Numbered from the stretch's first letter, positions 8,200 through 17,406 are shown. The stretch: 57,475 bases of DNA from Ruminococcaceae bacterium YRB3002 (GCA_900099715.1 FMTG01000015.1:1-57475), one strand, 5' to 3'. The notes: generated from the letters alone by a model not told the origin. Numbers and translations are program-made.

Positions 8200-10616
8200 C
8201 CTCTTGTACCTCCTTTCTTAAGAGCTTTCTTTGCCTTTGCAGCATCCTTATCTCTCATGATGTAGAAGATGAGGATTGACAGAATTGTAGTTACGATGAA
8301 CAACAGAACTGACGTTGCAGCTGCAACACCTACAAGCTTGACATCCTGTCTACCGAAAGCCTGCTCGTTGATGTAGATGAGGATAGTCCTGATAGACTTG
8401 ATCATCGTACCGTTGAAGTTAACGAGTGCAGGGTTCAGGTTGATGTTCATAGGAATATCGAACATCTGGAGACCACCGATCATTGATGTTACCAATGTGT
8501 AGAGAATGATAGGTCTCAACAGAGGCAGTGTGATCCTGGTGTATGTCTGGAATGAGTTAGCACCGTCGATCTGAGCTGATTCGTAGAGGGACTCACTGAT
8601 TGAAGTGATACCTGCGATCAATACGATCATTGTATTACCATACCACATCCAGAAGTTGATGAAGCATACGATGAATCTTGTAGCCCATGCGCTTCCGAAG
8701 AAGTTGTAAGGCTCACCGCCGAATGCAACGATAACCTGCTGTGCTGCCGACAGAGTACCACCGGTTGAATAACCGAACAGTCTTCTGAAGAAGATAGCGA
8801 TAGTAACAGCCGTGATAACGTTAGGCAGGTACATCAAAGCCTTCATCAGGCCGAGGCCCTTCAGATGGAGCTTTGTATCCGTAAACCATGCTGACAGCAA
8901 GAGAGCCAGGAGGATCTGAGGAATGAATCCGATGACCCACATCAGGGCGGTATTGTAGAAAGCACCGATTACGGTATTGAATCTTGTCTTGGAAGCAAAG
9001 ATGCTTGCATAGTTCTCAAGACCGCTGAAGATATATACATATCTAGCATCGACCTTGCCCAGGATGCCTACAGGATTCTTGATGGTATCCTTAGCGCTTA
9101 CGATGGACAGTTCGAGTTTCTTCAGAGTGTTGTACTCTTTGGACTTCGTGTCCTCACCACCGATAGCAGCATATGCAGCCTGTGCGTCCGGAAGTGCAGC
9201 CTCGGCCTCTTCGATAGTCTTCTGAGCCTTAGCTACGTTGGATTCCTTACGTGCCTTATCGAGCTCCTTATACTTATCATAATTGAGAGCATCATAGAGT
9301 CCGATCTCGCGCTTGAAATCAAAATACTTATTGATGTCGAATGAACCGCTGTATGTAATGTACTTATCTACAGGGATCTTCATTCCAACCAGAATAGCTC
9401 TGCCCTGATCCTCGTAATAAGCAGCAAGCTTTGTGATCTGGATAGCAGTAGCGAGTTCATTCTCATTGGAAACATACTTCTCATCAATGAACTTGCGCAG
9501 AATGAAGAGACAGTTGGAGTCGCTCTTGGCATCCTGTGATTCTGTAACTGTACCGTTCTTGACCTCGAGCTTCACTATGTTGATGATGCCTGCATTGTGA
9601 AGTGTCTCAAGATCTGTGTAAAGTGTCTCTTCGTCATCGTGGAGATCGATAGAACCATCAGCATATCCTGTTAACTTTGAATATGAACTGAGAGCCGTGA
9701 TCATGTCTGACCAACCGTTTGCTGTAAGGTACTCTTCGACATTCTTAATGAAAGGAACAGAGACACCGTCAACAGTCTTGCCTTCAGCATTAACAGCATT
9801 AGGCTTGCTGAGGTTGGAAAGTACATAGTAGAAGAGAGGATCCTCAACTGCAGCCTCACCATTCTTAACAGAAGTGAAGTATTCAGCGAGGGTAGCCTTG
9901 CCTGTCTTAGCGGCAAGATAATTCATCAATGCAACCTGGTCTTCAGTGAATTCACCGGATGAGAGGTTTGCTACAAACTCATCATACTGATCAGATGTGT
10001 AGATGCTCTCAGCTGTAACTGCCTCAGTCTCCTCTACACTCTCTTCTTCATCTGTAGCAGGTGTTGCGATTGCACTGATCTGTGTGTAAATTGAAGCGAC
10101 CTTCTGAGATACAACAAGTGAGATATCGCTGTACTGTGACTTCCAATCCTTGAGCTGCTTGAAGCTGTCAGATGAAAGGTAGCTTAAGTCTTTGTTGTCT
10201 AAGGCCTGCTTGAGTTCGTCGATTGCCTTCTGTGTGATAGGACCGGTCGCACCGTTTGTGATGATAGCGTTAACACCATCTTCGTTGAGAGGATCATAAG
10301 CATCTGCCTTGTCCTGTGCTGCGAAGAAATTCCTGATCTTAACGTAATCAGCCTTCTTGATTCCAACATCCTTATCAAAGCTGTCTGAATAGAGCTTTGT
10401 CAGGTCAAGATAGCGGTCATAGTAAGCTTCATAGTTGGAGAAACCCCAGAAATTAGCTGTAGCAGACTGCATATTTGCTGTGGAATACCAGAAGGTTGTA
10501 AGCAACGGATAAAGACTGAAAATACAGTAAGCAATTACGAACGGAGCAATAAAAATGTAGCCGTAACGAGTATAGCTCATACTCTTACGCTTTCCATTGT
10601 TGTTAGCTCTTGCCAT
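8196..10616 (-). CDS. Sugar ABC transporter permease, MalF type, with a giant extracytoplasmic insertion
   Basis: An 806-residue permease, compared with about 300 residues for usual CUT1 partners. The first membrane segment is at about residues 18-45 (IFIAPFVIAYCIFSLYPLL). The remaining segments and the EAA loop (ESAQIDGANSFQTYTRITLP) occupy about residues 545-785. Between them lies an insertion of about 470 residues, charged and rich in Asp, Glu, Lys and Ala, with coiled-coil-like stretches, predicted outside the membrane. A short motif resembling F.G..NY occurs on both sides of it (FWGFSNYEAYY and FSGLENYASIF), as if the insertion split or duplicated that site. The ATG at 10616 is chosen over a GTG three codons earlier because GGAGAG lies eight bases before it. 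Confidence 0.88.
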   Translation of the reverse strand: MARANNNGKRKSMSYTRYGYIFIAPFVIAYCIFSLYPLLTTFWYSTANMQSATANFWGFSNYEAYYDRYLDLTKLYSDSFDKDVGIKKADYVKIRNFFAAQDKADAYDPLNEDGVNAIITNGATGPITQKAIDELKQALDNKDLSYLSSDSFKQLKDWKSQYSDISLVVSQKVASIYTQISAIATPATDEEESVEETEAVTAESIYTSDQYDEFVANLSSGEFTEDQVALMNYLAAKTGKATLAEYFTSVKNGEAAVEDPLFYYVLSNLSKPNAVNAEGKTVDGVSVPFIKNVEEYLTANGWSDMITALSSYSKLTGYADGSIDLHDDEETLYTDLETLHNAGIINIVKLEVKNGTVTESQDAKSDSNCLFILRKFIDEKYVSNENELATAIQITKLAAYYEDQGRAILVGMKIPVDKYITYSGSFDINKYFDFKREIGLYDALNYDKYKELDKARKESNVAKAQKTIEEAEAALPDAQAAYAAIGGEDTKSKEYNTLKKLELSIVSAKDTIKNPVGILGKVDARYVYIFSGLENYASIFASKTRFNTVIGAFYNTALMWVIGFIPQILLALLLSAWFTDTKLHLKGLGLMKALMYLPNVITAVTIAIFFRRLFGYSTGGTLSAAQQVIVAFGGEPYNFFGSAWATRFIVCFINFWMWYGNTMIVLIAGITSISESLYESAQIDGANSFQTYTRITLPLLRPIILYTLVTSMIGGLQMFDIPMNINLNPALVNFNGTMIKSIRTILIYINEQAFGRQDVKLVGVAAATSVLLFIVTTILSILIFYIMRDKDAAKAKKALKKGGTRG

Positions 10617-10683
10617 CTTCGTCACTCTCCAAAATTAGAATTTTGTTTTGCCTTGTGTGTTGTGTTTGTTGTTGATAAGGAAA

Positions 10684-10712
10684 TGCGGGGCAGGGTATTG
10701 CCCCGCCCCGCA
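10684..10712 (-). terminator. Attenuating hairpin between binding protein and permease
   Basis: TGCGGGGC pairs with GCCCCGCA around a short GC-rich loop, followed on the minus strand by TTTCC. Placed between the binding-protein gene and the first permease gene, it fits the common arrangement that keeps binding-protein mRNA in excess over permease mRNA. Confidence 0.65.
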
Positions 10713-10752
10713 CGATTACCTTAGATTTGAATTATACTAATTCAGTTACGAA

Positions 10753-12144
10753 TTATGAGATAATTCCGAGATCCTTAAGAGCATTGGTGAATGTATCCTC
10801 AGCCTCTGCTACAGAACCGATTGTACCATCAAAGTAAGCGTTTGCAGCTGCAGTGAACTCAGCGTTGATGGACTGGTCATCCTGACCAACTGTGCTGTTG
10901 TCGATTGTGCTTGCAGAAGCAAGGAGAACTGCTGCAGGATTCTGGCCGCCGAGCCAATCTACGTGGAAATTGGTGTTAGCTGCCTGAGCTTCCATGATCT
11001 TAACGCTGTTGACGAACTCACCCTCATCAGCCATAGCCTGGAGGTTAGCATCTGTCAGGGAAATGTCTCTCATGATCTGAGCGCATGAAGCCTTCATGTC
11101 GCAGTACTTAGAAGCCATCATCCATGTACCACCCCAGAAAGAAGGAGCAGGTGCATTTGTGAGACCCCATGTACCGAACTGATCTGCATCATATCCATCC
11201 TGGCCGAAAGGCAGGCAGAAGTGACCAAGCCACATAGGTCCAAAGTAAGCAACTGTTGACTTGTTGCCAGCGTTGTTTGTCCAAGCATCAGACCACTGTG
11301 TTGTCTTCCATGTGAGATCCTCATCGAAGAGAGTCTTACCAAGATCGAAGTACTTCTCCATCTCAGGATCAATTACGAGCTCGCCATTAACGATCCAGCC
11401 CTGTGTACGTGTGTTGAGGTAAGATCTCCAGATATCGTCGATACCGGAAATGAGCTTAACCTTACCAGCGGACTTATCCTTAACCTGCTTAGCTGCGTCA
11501 AGGAAAGCATCCCATGAAGCGAAGTTAGCTGCAACATCCTCAGGCTCAGAAACGCCGAGGTACTCCTGTGTAAGAGCTCTGTTGTAGAAAACGCCGCAAG
11601 GGCAAGCCTGCCATGCAAGACCCTTGATGATGTTGCTGTCGTCGCAAGCGAACTGCAGTGTGTATGTGTACATCTGCTCGAGCTCAGCGTAAGCAATACC
11701 AAGGTCATTGATTGCAAGGGTGTTGGTTGAGTTCATGTACTTTGAAGCGTAGTCAGCATCGCAGACGAACAAGTCAGGAGCTTCCTCACCAGAAGTAAGA
11801 ACCTGATCCAACTTTGCCTGGTAGTGGTCGGAGTCTGTTGTAACAACAGTGTGCTTAACCTGTGAATACTTGTCTACGAGACCAGGGAACTCCTCGTTCC
11901 AGCCGTAGATAAGAACAGAATCACTGTCATCAGAGACCTCAGCGATCTCGAGCTCTGTGAACTGAGCTTCACCGGAATCGCTCTCAGTCGTGTCCTCGCT
12001 GGACTCTGTTGCCTCAGAAGAAGCAGCAGAAGAAGCTTCGGAAGAAGCAGCGCTTGACTCAGGAGTCTTCTCTGTACAAGCAGCAACAACGCCGAGAACC
12101 ATTGCCATAGACAAAACCAAAGCAACAATCTTCTTTGTCTTCAT
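10753..12144 (-). CDS. Extracellular sugar-binding lipoprotein of the ABC importer
   Basis: A 463-residue family 1 extracellular solute-binding protein, anchored outside the membrane, which hands sugar to the permease pair encoded next. The N-terminus MKTKKIVALVLSMAMVLGVV ends in the lipobox VAAC, and a Ser/Glu/Ala-rich linker of about 45 residues precedes the binding domain. The aromatic-rich body (WQACPCGVFYNR, WSDAWTNNAGN, APSFWGGTWMM) suits carbohydrate stacking. The start at 12144 is preferred over an ATG six codons upstream, because that upstream codon overlaps the AGGAGG ribosome site. It is the first gene of the operon, with a promoter at 12306-12334 and a leader of about 150 bases. 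Cello-oligosaccharide binding is inferred from context. Confidence 0.92.
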   Translation of the reverse strand: MKTKKIVALVLSMAMVLGVVAACTEKTPESSAASSEASSAASSEATESSEDTTESDSGEAQFTELEIAEVSDDSDSVLIYGWNEEFPGLVDKYSQVKHTVVTTDSDHYQAKLDQVLTSGEEAPDLFVCDADYASKYMNSTNTLAINDLGIAYAELEQMYTYTLQFACDDSNIIKGLAWQACPCGVFYNRALTQEYLGVSEPEDVAANFASWDAFLDAAKQVKDKSAGKVKLISGIDDIWRSYLNTRTQGWIVNGELVIDPEMEKYFDLGKTLFDEDLTWKTTQWSDAWTNNAGNKSTVAYFGPMWLGHFCLPFGQDGYDADQFGTWGLTNAPAPSFWGGTWMMASKYCDMKASCAQIMRDISLTDANLQAMADEGEFVNSVKIMEAQAANTNFHVDWLGGQNPAAVLLASASTIDNSTVGQDDQSINAEFTAAANAYFDGTIGSVAEAEDTFTNALKDLGIIS

Positions 12145-12305
12145 TTGTTTTTTCCTCCTCATAAATTAAGGTTTTATTTTCTGTCCCACTATTAGGTTAG
12201 GACCAAGTTTTGCCTGCGCCGTACCACCCTCTTCAGTGCGGTACACCCGCGATCCGTCCGCCTTAAACGCATACGGCGTCTAAAACCCCGAACACTTACA
12301 AGCGA

Positions 12306-12334
12306 AGTTTACAACAATTATCACAAATATGCAA
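12306..12334 (-). promoter_or_regulatory. Promoter of the sugar ABC importer operon
   Basis: On the minus strand TTGCAT and TAAACT are separated by 17 bases. The transcript would carry a leader of about 150 bases with GC-rich inverted segments (around 12210-12285), which could hold a control structure. I recognise no riboswitch. Confidence 0.5.
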
Positions 12335-12382
12335 CTTTTTTTTATGCATGTTTATAAATGCCGCAAATTACCGCAAAAATCA

Positions 12383-13408
12383 CTAACTGATCTTATACAC
12401 AATTTTCCCGTAAGAATTTAGGTAATCAGCCATATTTGTCAGGTCGACCGGAGCATGACAGAGGCTTCCGTCAACGATTCCGTAAACCTGTCCGAGGACT
12501 GCTCCGGCGCCCTGCTGATGAACTACGATAACGGGATCAGTCACATCCTTCTTATCATAAGTCTCGTCTTCTGTGGAGATGCCCTGTGCAAGGACACCCT
12601 TCAGAGCATCCTCAAATGCAGCCGCATCCTTGGATACCATGGCGAGTGTTACATACTGGCCGGTAAGAACATCGAATGTAAACACCTCATCCTTATGAGC
12701 AACAACTTCATCGGGTGTCTCATCATTGCCCCTTGCCACCTCATAATCGGTAACAACAGATATGAGCCTTCCATTGAAAGAATAAGAATAATTTATCTTT
12801 ACTCTATAAGGAGAGGCCATGTACAGTTCGGGATCCAGCGAATACTCTGATGCAGCCTCATTGGAATACCTTGCATACAGGCCTGCCGCTTCGCTGTACA
12901 CTCCGTCGAGAACAAGATTGACAGCCGTCTGGACATTCTTGTTGTCAGGAATATCGATAACCATCCTGTTGCCCTTGAATGTTGCAAGTTCTGTCTCTTC
13001 ACCGTCAAGGTGGAAACTCTCGGCAAAATCCTCCAGCTGGATATCAACGCCTTCGGAGATCGTGTCAGTTATCAGTTCCGAGAAATCAACTCTCTCAGGC
13101 ATAGGTGTAGGCGTCGGGATCGGCGTTGCCGTCGGAGCGGGCGTGGGAGTAGGAGTCACCTCCTCTGAAGATTCAGTCGGATCAGTCTCTTCCGTCTCCA
13201 CGGTAGGAGTCGTCAGATCTGTACCGCTTGTAGCCGGAACCGTTCCGTTTACCGCATGGTCTATGCTCCTGCCGAGATCACCTATTCCCTCCGCGAGCTT
13301 GCTGTAGTTTATCGAGCATGCAGTCATCGTGATGATCCCCAGGACCGATACCGTAATGATCGCGAATCCCTTACCCGTGTTTACGACCTTCTTGGACAGT
13401 TTCTTCAT
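12383..13408 (-). CDS. Lipoprotein with RsiV/DUF3298-like domain
   Basis: A 341-residue exported protein. The hydrophobic N-terminus (residues 14-31) ends in ITMTACS, a weak lipobox that would anchor it outside the membrane. Residues of about 60-105 form a flexible Thr/Pro/Glu linker (TPTPTPAPTATPIPTPTP). The remainder resembles the DUF3298/DUF4163 domains of RsiV- and PdaC-type proteins, with the pattern 'EVFTFDVLTGQYVTLAMV' and a C-terminal YLNSYGKIVYKIS. In RsiV this domain binds lysozyme, but no sigma-factor gene is adjacent, so its ligand is unknown. GAGGAG precedes the start. It follows the CbiG-like gene by 24 bases and is probably co-transcribed with it. Confidence 0.6.
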   Translation of the reverse strand: MKKLSKKVVNTGKGFAIITVSVLGIITMTACSINYSKLAEGIGDLGRSIDHAVNGTVPATSGTDLTTPTVETEETDPTESSEEVTPTPTPAPTATPIPTPTPMPERVDFSELITDTISEGVDIQLEDFAESFHLDGEETELATFKGNRMVIDIPDNKNVQTAVNLVLDGVYSEAAGLYARYSNEAASEYSLDPELYMASPYRVKINYSYSFNGRLISVVTDYEVARGNDETPDEVVAHKDEVFTFDVLTGQYVTLAMVSKDAAAFEDALKGVLAQGISTEDETYDKKDVTDPVIVVHQQGAGAVLGQVYGIVDGSLCHAPVDLTNMADYLNSYGKIVYKIS

Positions 13409-13432
13409 GGTAATTCTCCTCTCGCCCTTTAT

Positions 13433-14503
13433 TTATTCAGTTAATAATATATTTCCTCTTTTAAGACATGCCGATATCGCGATCCCGCTCTTCTCCGCCG
13501 CACGCCTTATCAGTATCCTGCCGCTCTCGGAAGTCTGGTAGCAGGCTGCCGTTGCTATATCAACATCCTCCCTCACCGGCGCGAAAGTCATCTTCAGGGG
13601 AAGCTTGATCTCCTTCAGCATTTTCGTGGAGAATGCGGTTACCGATGCCCCGAGCATCTCTGCAACCTTATGCACTGCCTCACTCTCCCTTGCCGACTGG
13701 GACACAGCCACTGTTGATACGGACCTGGCATCGATCCCGTGGTTCTCCAGTGTAGCCAGCACGAGCACCGCCGCATATTCCGGGTCGCACCTGCCCGTCA
13801 GTTCCAGTCCCACACTCACCAGCTTCGGTGTCAGAACAAGCGGCGGATTGCCGTTACATTCAGGAAGCTTGGCGCATGTGATGAATACCGCAGGGGAGGA
13901 ACTTCCCGTCAGTGATATGTATGACTGCACGAAAGACTCCTTGGTCTCCCTCGAATATCTGTTAACGTTAAAGATCATGGAATCGATGGACGGCTCCGCA
14001 AACACGACGGGCAGATCCGTGTAGATGCTCATCTTCTCACCGCTTCTGATCATGGCAAGATATGACTTGAGCTTATCGGGATCGTTGGGCGTCATGCCAT
14101 ACGACTTGATCGCCGTCGTCAGATCCGGCGCTATATCCGCATTGCTGCCGAAACTCTTAAAGCACTTCGGACCCAGCACATCACATATCGCAGCGTACGT
14201 CTCCCCGCAGTCAGCAAGCGTTGACTCATCTCCCCTTCTCACAACCGCCGCGAAAAGCCCGTCCGGCGATACGCATATCACCGGCAGTCCCGACAGCGTC
14301 GGGGAGTAATTGCCGCTCAATATCTCCACTGAAGCCTCGAGCGGCAGGAGCATTACGATGACAGCATCCCGCTCGCCGGCCGTCAGCGGCAGCCGCGAAG
14401 CAAAGAAATCCGCATTCTCGATCCATCTTCCGCCAAGTCTGTCGATCAGGTCATTACCCGTCTTGACCGCACTGTCTGATCTTCCGTAACAGAGCAGATA
14501 CAT
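13433..14503 (-). CDS. Divergent CbiG-like protein (cobalt-precorrin-5A hydrolase fold)
   Basis: A 356-residue protein whose last 130 residues follow the CbiG C-terminal domain: LVSVGLELTGRCDPEYAAVL, then DARSVSTVAVSQSARESEAV, then KVAEMLGASVTAFS, with a late TACYQTSESGRILIRR. In CbiG this enzyme opens the lactone ring of cobalt-precorrin-5A in anaerobic B12 synthesis. The N-terminal half keeps only a faint outline. The usual LSGH.GGAN block is not seen and the conserved 'K.DE' pattern is altered to ARESEAV. No other cobalamin gene is nearby. It may be a remote paralogue with another role. AGGAGG precedes the ATG. Confidence 0.55.
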   Translation of the reverse strand: MYLLCYGRSDSAVKTGNDLIDRLGGRWIENADFFASRLPLTAGERDAVIVMLLPLEASVEILSGNYSPTLSGLPVICVSPDGLFAAVVRRGDESTLADCGETYAAICDVLGPKCFKSFGSNADIAPDLTTAIKSYGMTPNDPDKLKSYLAMIRSGEKMSIYTDLPVVFAEPSIDSMIFNVNRYSRETKESFVQSYISLTGSSSPAVFITCAKLPECNGNPPLVLTPKLVSVGLELTGRCDPEYAAVLVLATLENHGIDARSVSTVAVSQSARESEAVHKVAEMLGASVTAFSTKMLKEIKLPLKMTFAPVREDVDIATAACYQTSESGRILIRRAAEKSGIAISACLKRGNILLTE

Positions 14504-14599
14504 AACGCCTCCTGTTGCAGTTAATATATTGTTATTCTTGTATTATAATATTCTTTGCGAAAATCAAATAACTTTTTTGACAGATAACGAGGTGCACAT

Positions 14600-15568
14600 A
14601 TGAGAATAGTTATACTTGACGGTTCGGCAGCAAATCCCGGCGATATCGACTGGAAGCCACTGGAGGCATTGGGTGAGGTCGTTGCCTACGATACCACCGA
14701 TCAGGCTGACGTGGTGGCGCGCACAAAGGGATTTGAATGCGCCATAACAAACAAGCGCATCTTCGGGCGCGAGGAGCTTGAACAGCTCCCTGACCTTAAG
14801 TATATCGGCGTTCTCGCTACCGGATATAACGTAGTCGACCTGGACTGCTGCCGCGAGCGCGGCATAGCTGTCACTAATGTGCCTGAGTACAGCACTTTCG
14901 CGACGGCGCAGATGACCATAGCCCACATGCTGGAGCTGGCAAACAAGGTCGGTCTTCACAACCGCGCCGTACATAGCGGTGAGTGGGTAACCTCCGAGCA
15001 GTTCTGTTTCTTTAAGGAGCCCATCGTGGAGTTGTGGAACAAGAACCTTCACATTGTGGGACTCGGCAAGATAGGAAAGCGCGTTGCAGCCATTGCCGGT
15101 GCTCTGGGAATGAGTGTTACTGCCACGGTACACCGCGACCCGGGAACTGATGTCATCGACTGTCACGGCGTGCCCGTCAGGGTCGTGCCGCTTGAGGAAG
15201 GATTCAGAAATGCTGACATCATCTCACTTCATTGCCCTCTGACGGACGAGACTGCCGGGATTATCAATGAGTCCGCCATAGATATGATGAAGCAGTCGGC
15301 AATGATCATCAACTGTGCCAGAGGACCGCTGGTCGATGAGGCCGCAGTTGCTTCCGCCCTGAGATCCGGAAGGATCGCAGGTTACGCCGCTGATGTTGTC
15401 CGTGTGGAACCGATGCTTCCCGACAATCCTCTTCTGGGCTGTCCCAACTGCAGCCTGACGCCCCATATCGCCTGGGCACCTGTGGAGACAAGGATCCGGC
15501 TGATAAGTATGGCGGCTGACAATCTGAAAAGCTTTATGGAAGGCGGGGAACTTAACAGGATCGTGTGA
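14600..15568 (+). CDS. D-2-hydroxyacid dehydrogenase (glycerate dehydrogenase-like)
   Basis: A 322-residue NAD-dependent D-2-hydroxyacid dehydrogenase, interconverting 2-oxoacids such as hydroxypyruvate with D-hydroxyacids in the cytoplasm. The catalytic domain holds LATGYNVVDLDCC, and the coenzyme domain has the Rossmann glycine motif VGLGKIGKRVA near residue 153. The catalytic trio is visible as the Arg in NCARGPLVDE, the Glu in VVRVEPM and the His in LTPHIAW. It most resembles the HprA/GyaR-type branch, although the substrate cannot be read from sequence. GAGGTG lies before the ATG and a TATAAT box is at about 14540. It is transcribed divergently from the CbiG-like gene. Confidence 0.85.
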   Translation: MRIVILDGSAANPGDIDWKPLEALGEVVAYDTTDQADVVARTKGFECAITNKRIFGREELEQLPDLKYIGVLATGYNVVDLDCCRERGIAVTNVPEYSTFATAQMTIAHMLELANKVGLHNRAVHSGEWVTSEQFCFFKEPIVELWNKNLHIVGLGKIGKRVAAIAGALGMSVTATVHRDPGTDVIDCHGVPVRVVPLEEGFRNADIISLHCPLTDETAGIINESAIDMMKQSAMIINCARGPLVDEAAVASALRSGRIAGYAADVVRVEPMLPDNPLLGCPNCSLTPHIAWAPVETRIRLISMAADNLKSFMEGGELNRIV

Positions 15569-15597
15569 GACCGCCTGTACATTCCACATACAAATAT

Positions 15598-15631
15598 CGA
15601 GGGCGCACCAATATCAACTGGCGCGCCCTCG
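15598..15631. terminator. Hairpin after the hydroxyacid dehydrogenase gene
   Basis: CGAGGGCGC pairs perfectly with GCGCCCTCG around a 16-base loop, 30 bases past the stop codon. There is no T run, so termination is uncertain. Confidence 0.45.
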
Positions 15632-15763
15632 ACATGGAATAAGGGATAGATTGTGTGTAGATTGGCTTTTTTATTGAATCGTCTCGATTCCACTTGTTCC
15701 AACTTGATGGTGTTAAGATATCATTTTCGCAAGGCGAGGTCAAGCAAGTTTTTATCAAATATC

Positions 15764-16390
15764 CTATTTTTTGCCTGACATCTGTACGGCTATGCCCGCG
15801 CCTGTGAGCAGGAGCACTGATGCAAGGCTCACGACAACCTCAGCATTGCCCGCCAGCTCGCCTGTCAGCATCTTCAATACGATCTCGCCCTGATGGCCGG
15901 AGACGAGTGCCAGCAGATACGGCACGAGGACTGAAGTTATGATCTTGGCGCCGATAAACGAGGTGGCGATGATGATCGCCCATTTCTGCAGAAAATACAC
16001 GGCAAAGCCGATGACCAGGCCGAACACAAGAGCCACAAGTATCGTAACGACCGGCGATGTCCACGGAAGCCTGATGCCTGCGGTCCTGGAGTCCGTATAG
16101 AAATACCAGCCGCATATGAGCGTTACCACGGCCACCACAGCCTTCATATAGAAGCCGAAGGCCAGCGCCGCGAAAGTAACGGCACACACAAGCACCGTGA
16201 TCAATTCGGAATACTGCATATGCATGAACCCGATCTCAGTCCCGGACAGCACGTTGTACAGCATCATCCCCGCATACGCGCCGAGGCACCCGCCCATGAG
16301 ACAGAGCGCCACCCTGAATATCTTATACCCTGCGAAACAGCAGATCGCACCGCCGATCACAGACAGCAATGTAACTATCAGTAAAGTCAT
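15764..16390 (-). CDS. Multi-spanning membrane protein (DUF4203/TMEM198-like)
   Basis: A 208-residue integral membrane protein with about seven hydrophobic segments, starting MTLLIVTLLSVIGGAICCFA. Glycine-rich segments such as LCLMGGCLGAYAGMML and VFGLVIGFAVYFLQKWAIII, and a late FIGAKIITSVLVPYLL, follow the pattern of DUF4203/TMEM198-type proteins, whose function is unknown in bacteria. The start at 16390 overlaps the DusB stop codon by four bases (ATGA). A longer frame reaching upstream is only the out-of-frame reading of the dus gene. It is the second gene of a dus operon and ends about 195 bases before the converging hydroxyacid dehydrogenase gene. Confidence 0.65.
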   Translation of the reverse strand: MTLLIVTLLSVIGGAICCFAGYKIFRVALCLMGGCLGAYAGMMLYNVLSGTEIGFMHMQYSELITVLVCAVTFAALAFGFYMKAVVAVVTLICGWYFYTDSRTAGIRLPWTSPVVTILVALVFGLVIGFAVYFLQKWAIIIATSFIGAKIITSVLVPYLLALVSGHQGEIVLKMLTGELAGNAEVVVSLASVLLLTGAGIAVQMSGKK

Positions 16391-17406
16391 TTCCCGGCTC
16401 CTCCCAGAAGCTCCCCGTACAGCACGTCTTCCACTTCCTGCACGGTGCTGCAGCTGACCAGCTTCATCCTGATGGCCGCCGCGCCCCTCATTCCCTTGAT
16501 ATACTGTGGCATTATACTCCTTGCTTCCTTGACAGCAACCTCTTCGCGTATGACGCCGCATTCCTCCCGCAGATGCCGCATGATCATCTCAACCCGCTGC
16601 TCATCCGCGGGTTCCTTCACCCCGTACTCAAGTCCCATCAGCCCGCCGGCCAGCCTCGCGAAAATCCACGGGTCTCCCATGGCAGCCCTTCCCACCATGA
16701 TGCCGTCGCACCCGGTCTTCTCTATTATCTCCCCTGCAGACTCAACATCCCTGATGTCCCCGTTGGCAAACAGCGGCACACCGGCGCTCTTCACGGTCTC
16801 TCCAAGCCTGGCGATCTGATCCCAGTCGGCTTTGCCGGAGTACATCTGTGTCCTGGTCCTGCCATGGATACAGACCATCTGGGCGCCGTTATCCACAACA
16901 GCCCTGATCAGTTCCGAAGCCTCACCCGGCCTGTCGAATCCGATCCTGGTCTTGACTGTCAGTGCCTTGCCGCACGCCTCGGCGGCTGTGCGGGCTGCTC
17001 TCACTATCTCCCCTGCCAGCTCAGGAGTCCTGATAAGTGCCGAACCCGCTCCGGTCTTGACTACTTTGGGCACGGGACAACCCATGTTTATATCGAATAT
17101 CGAGACTTTGGAAAGTCTCTCATCATCGCTGATTGCCCTTATGGCATAGTCAAAGTCCTCCGGATCATTTCCAAAGAGCTGTATGCCGCAGATGCCTTCG
17201 CCCTCGGGGTCGATGCGCATGTATCTGAAGCCCTTGTCGATGCCGGAGAACCTGACGGATCTGGCGGACGACAGTTCGGTGGGGGCATAGCCGGAACCGA
17301 ACTCATGGCATATCCGTCTGTAGACAACGGAAGAACACCCTGCCATGGGGGCAAGGCAGATGGGCACATCTATTGTCATATTGCCTATCTTTACTGGCTT
17401 CAGCAT
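16387..17406 (-). CDS. dusB: tRNA-dihydrouridine synthase (DusB-like)
   Basis: A 339-residue FMN enzyme that reduces uridine to dihydrouridine in tRNA D-loops with NADPH. It has a TIM-barrel layout. APMAGCSSVVYRRICHEFG binds FMN at the N-terminus. The catalytic cysteine lies in DINMGCPVPKVVKTGAGSAL near residue 110. VKTRIGF, VCIHGRTRTQMYSG, ANGDI and GIMVGRAAMGDPWIF complete the family signature. The membrane-protein gene downstream overlaps by four bases. DusB assignment within the Dus family is by overall resemblance. The gene is divergent from the CobW-type GTPases. Confidence 0.92.
   Translation of the reverse strand: MLKPVKIGNMTIDVPICLAPMAGCSSVVYRRICHEFGSGYAPTELSSARSVRFSGIDKGFRYMRIDPEGEGICGIQLFGNDPEDFDYAIRAISDDERLSKVSIFDINMGCPVPKVVKTGAGSALIRTPELAGEIVRAARTAAEACGKALTVKTRIGFDRPGEASELIRAVVDNGAQMVCIHGRTRTQMYSGKADWDQIARLGETVKSAGVPLFANGDIRDVESAGEIIEKTGCDGIMVGRAAMGDPWIFARLAGGLMGLEYGVKEPADEQRVEMIMRHLREECGVIREEVAVKEARSIMPQYIKGMRGAAAIRMKLVSCSTVQEVEDVLYGELLGGAGK

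Noticed and set aside
12163-12382. Riboswitch in the importer leader
   Set aside because: The leader has GC-rich pairing segments but no motif matching a riboswitch class that I can recognise.
16391-16561. 57-codon extension of the DUF4203-like protein
   Set aside because: An out-of-frame reading of dusB. The ATGA overlap start gives a proper membrane protein.
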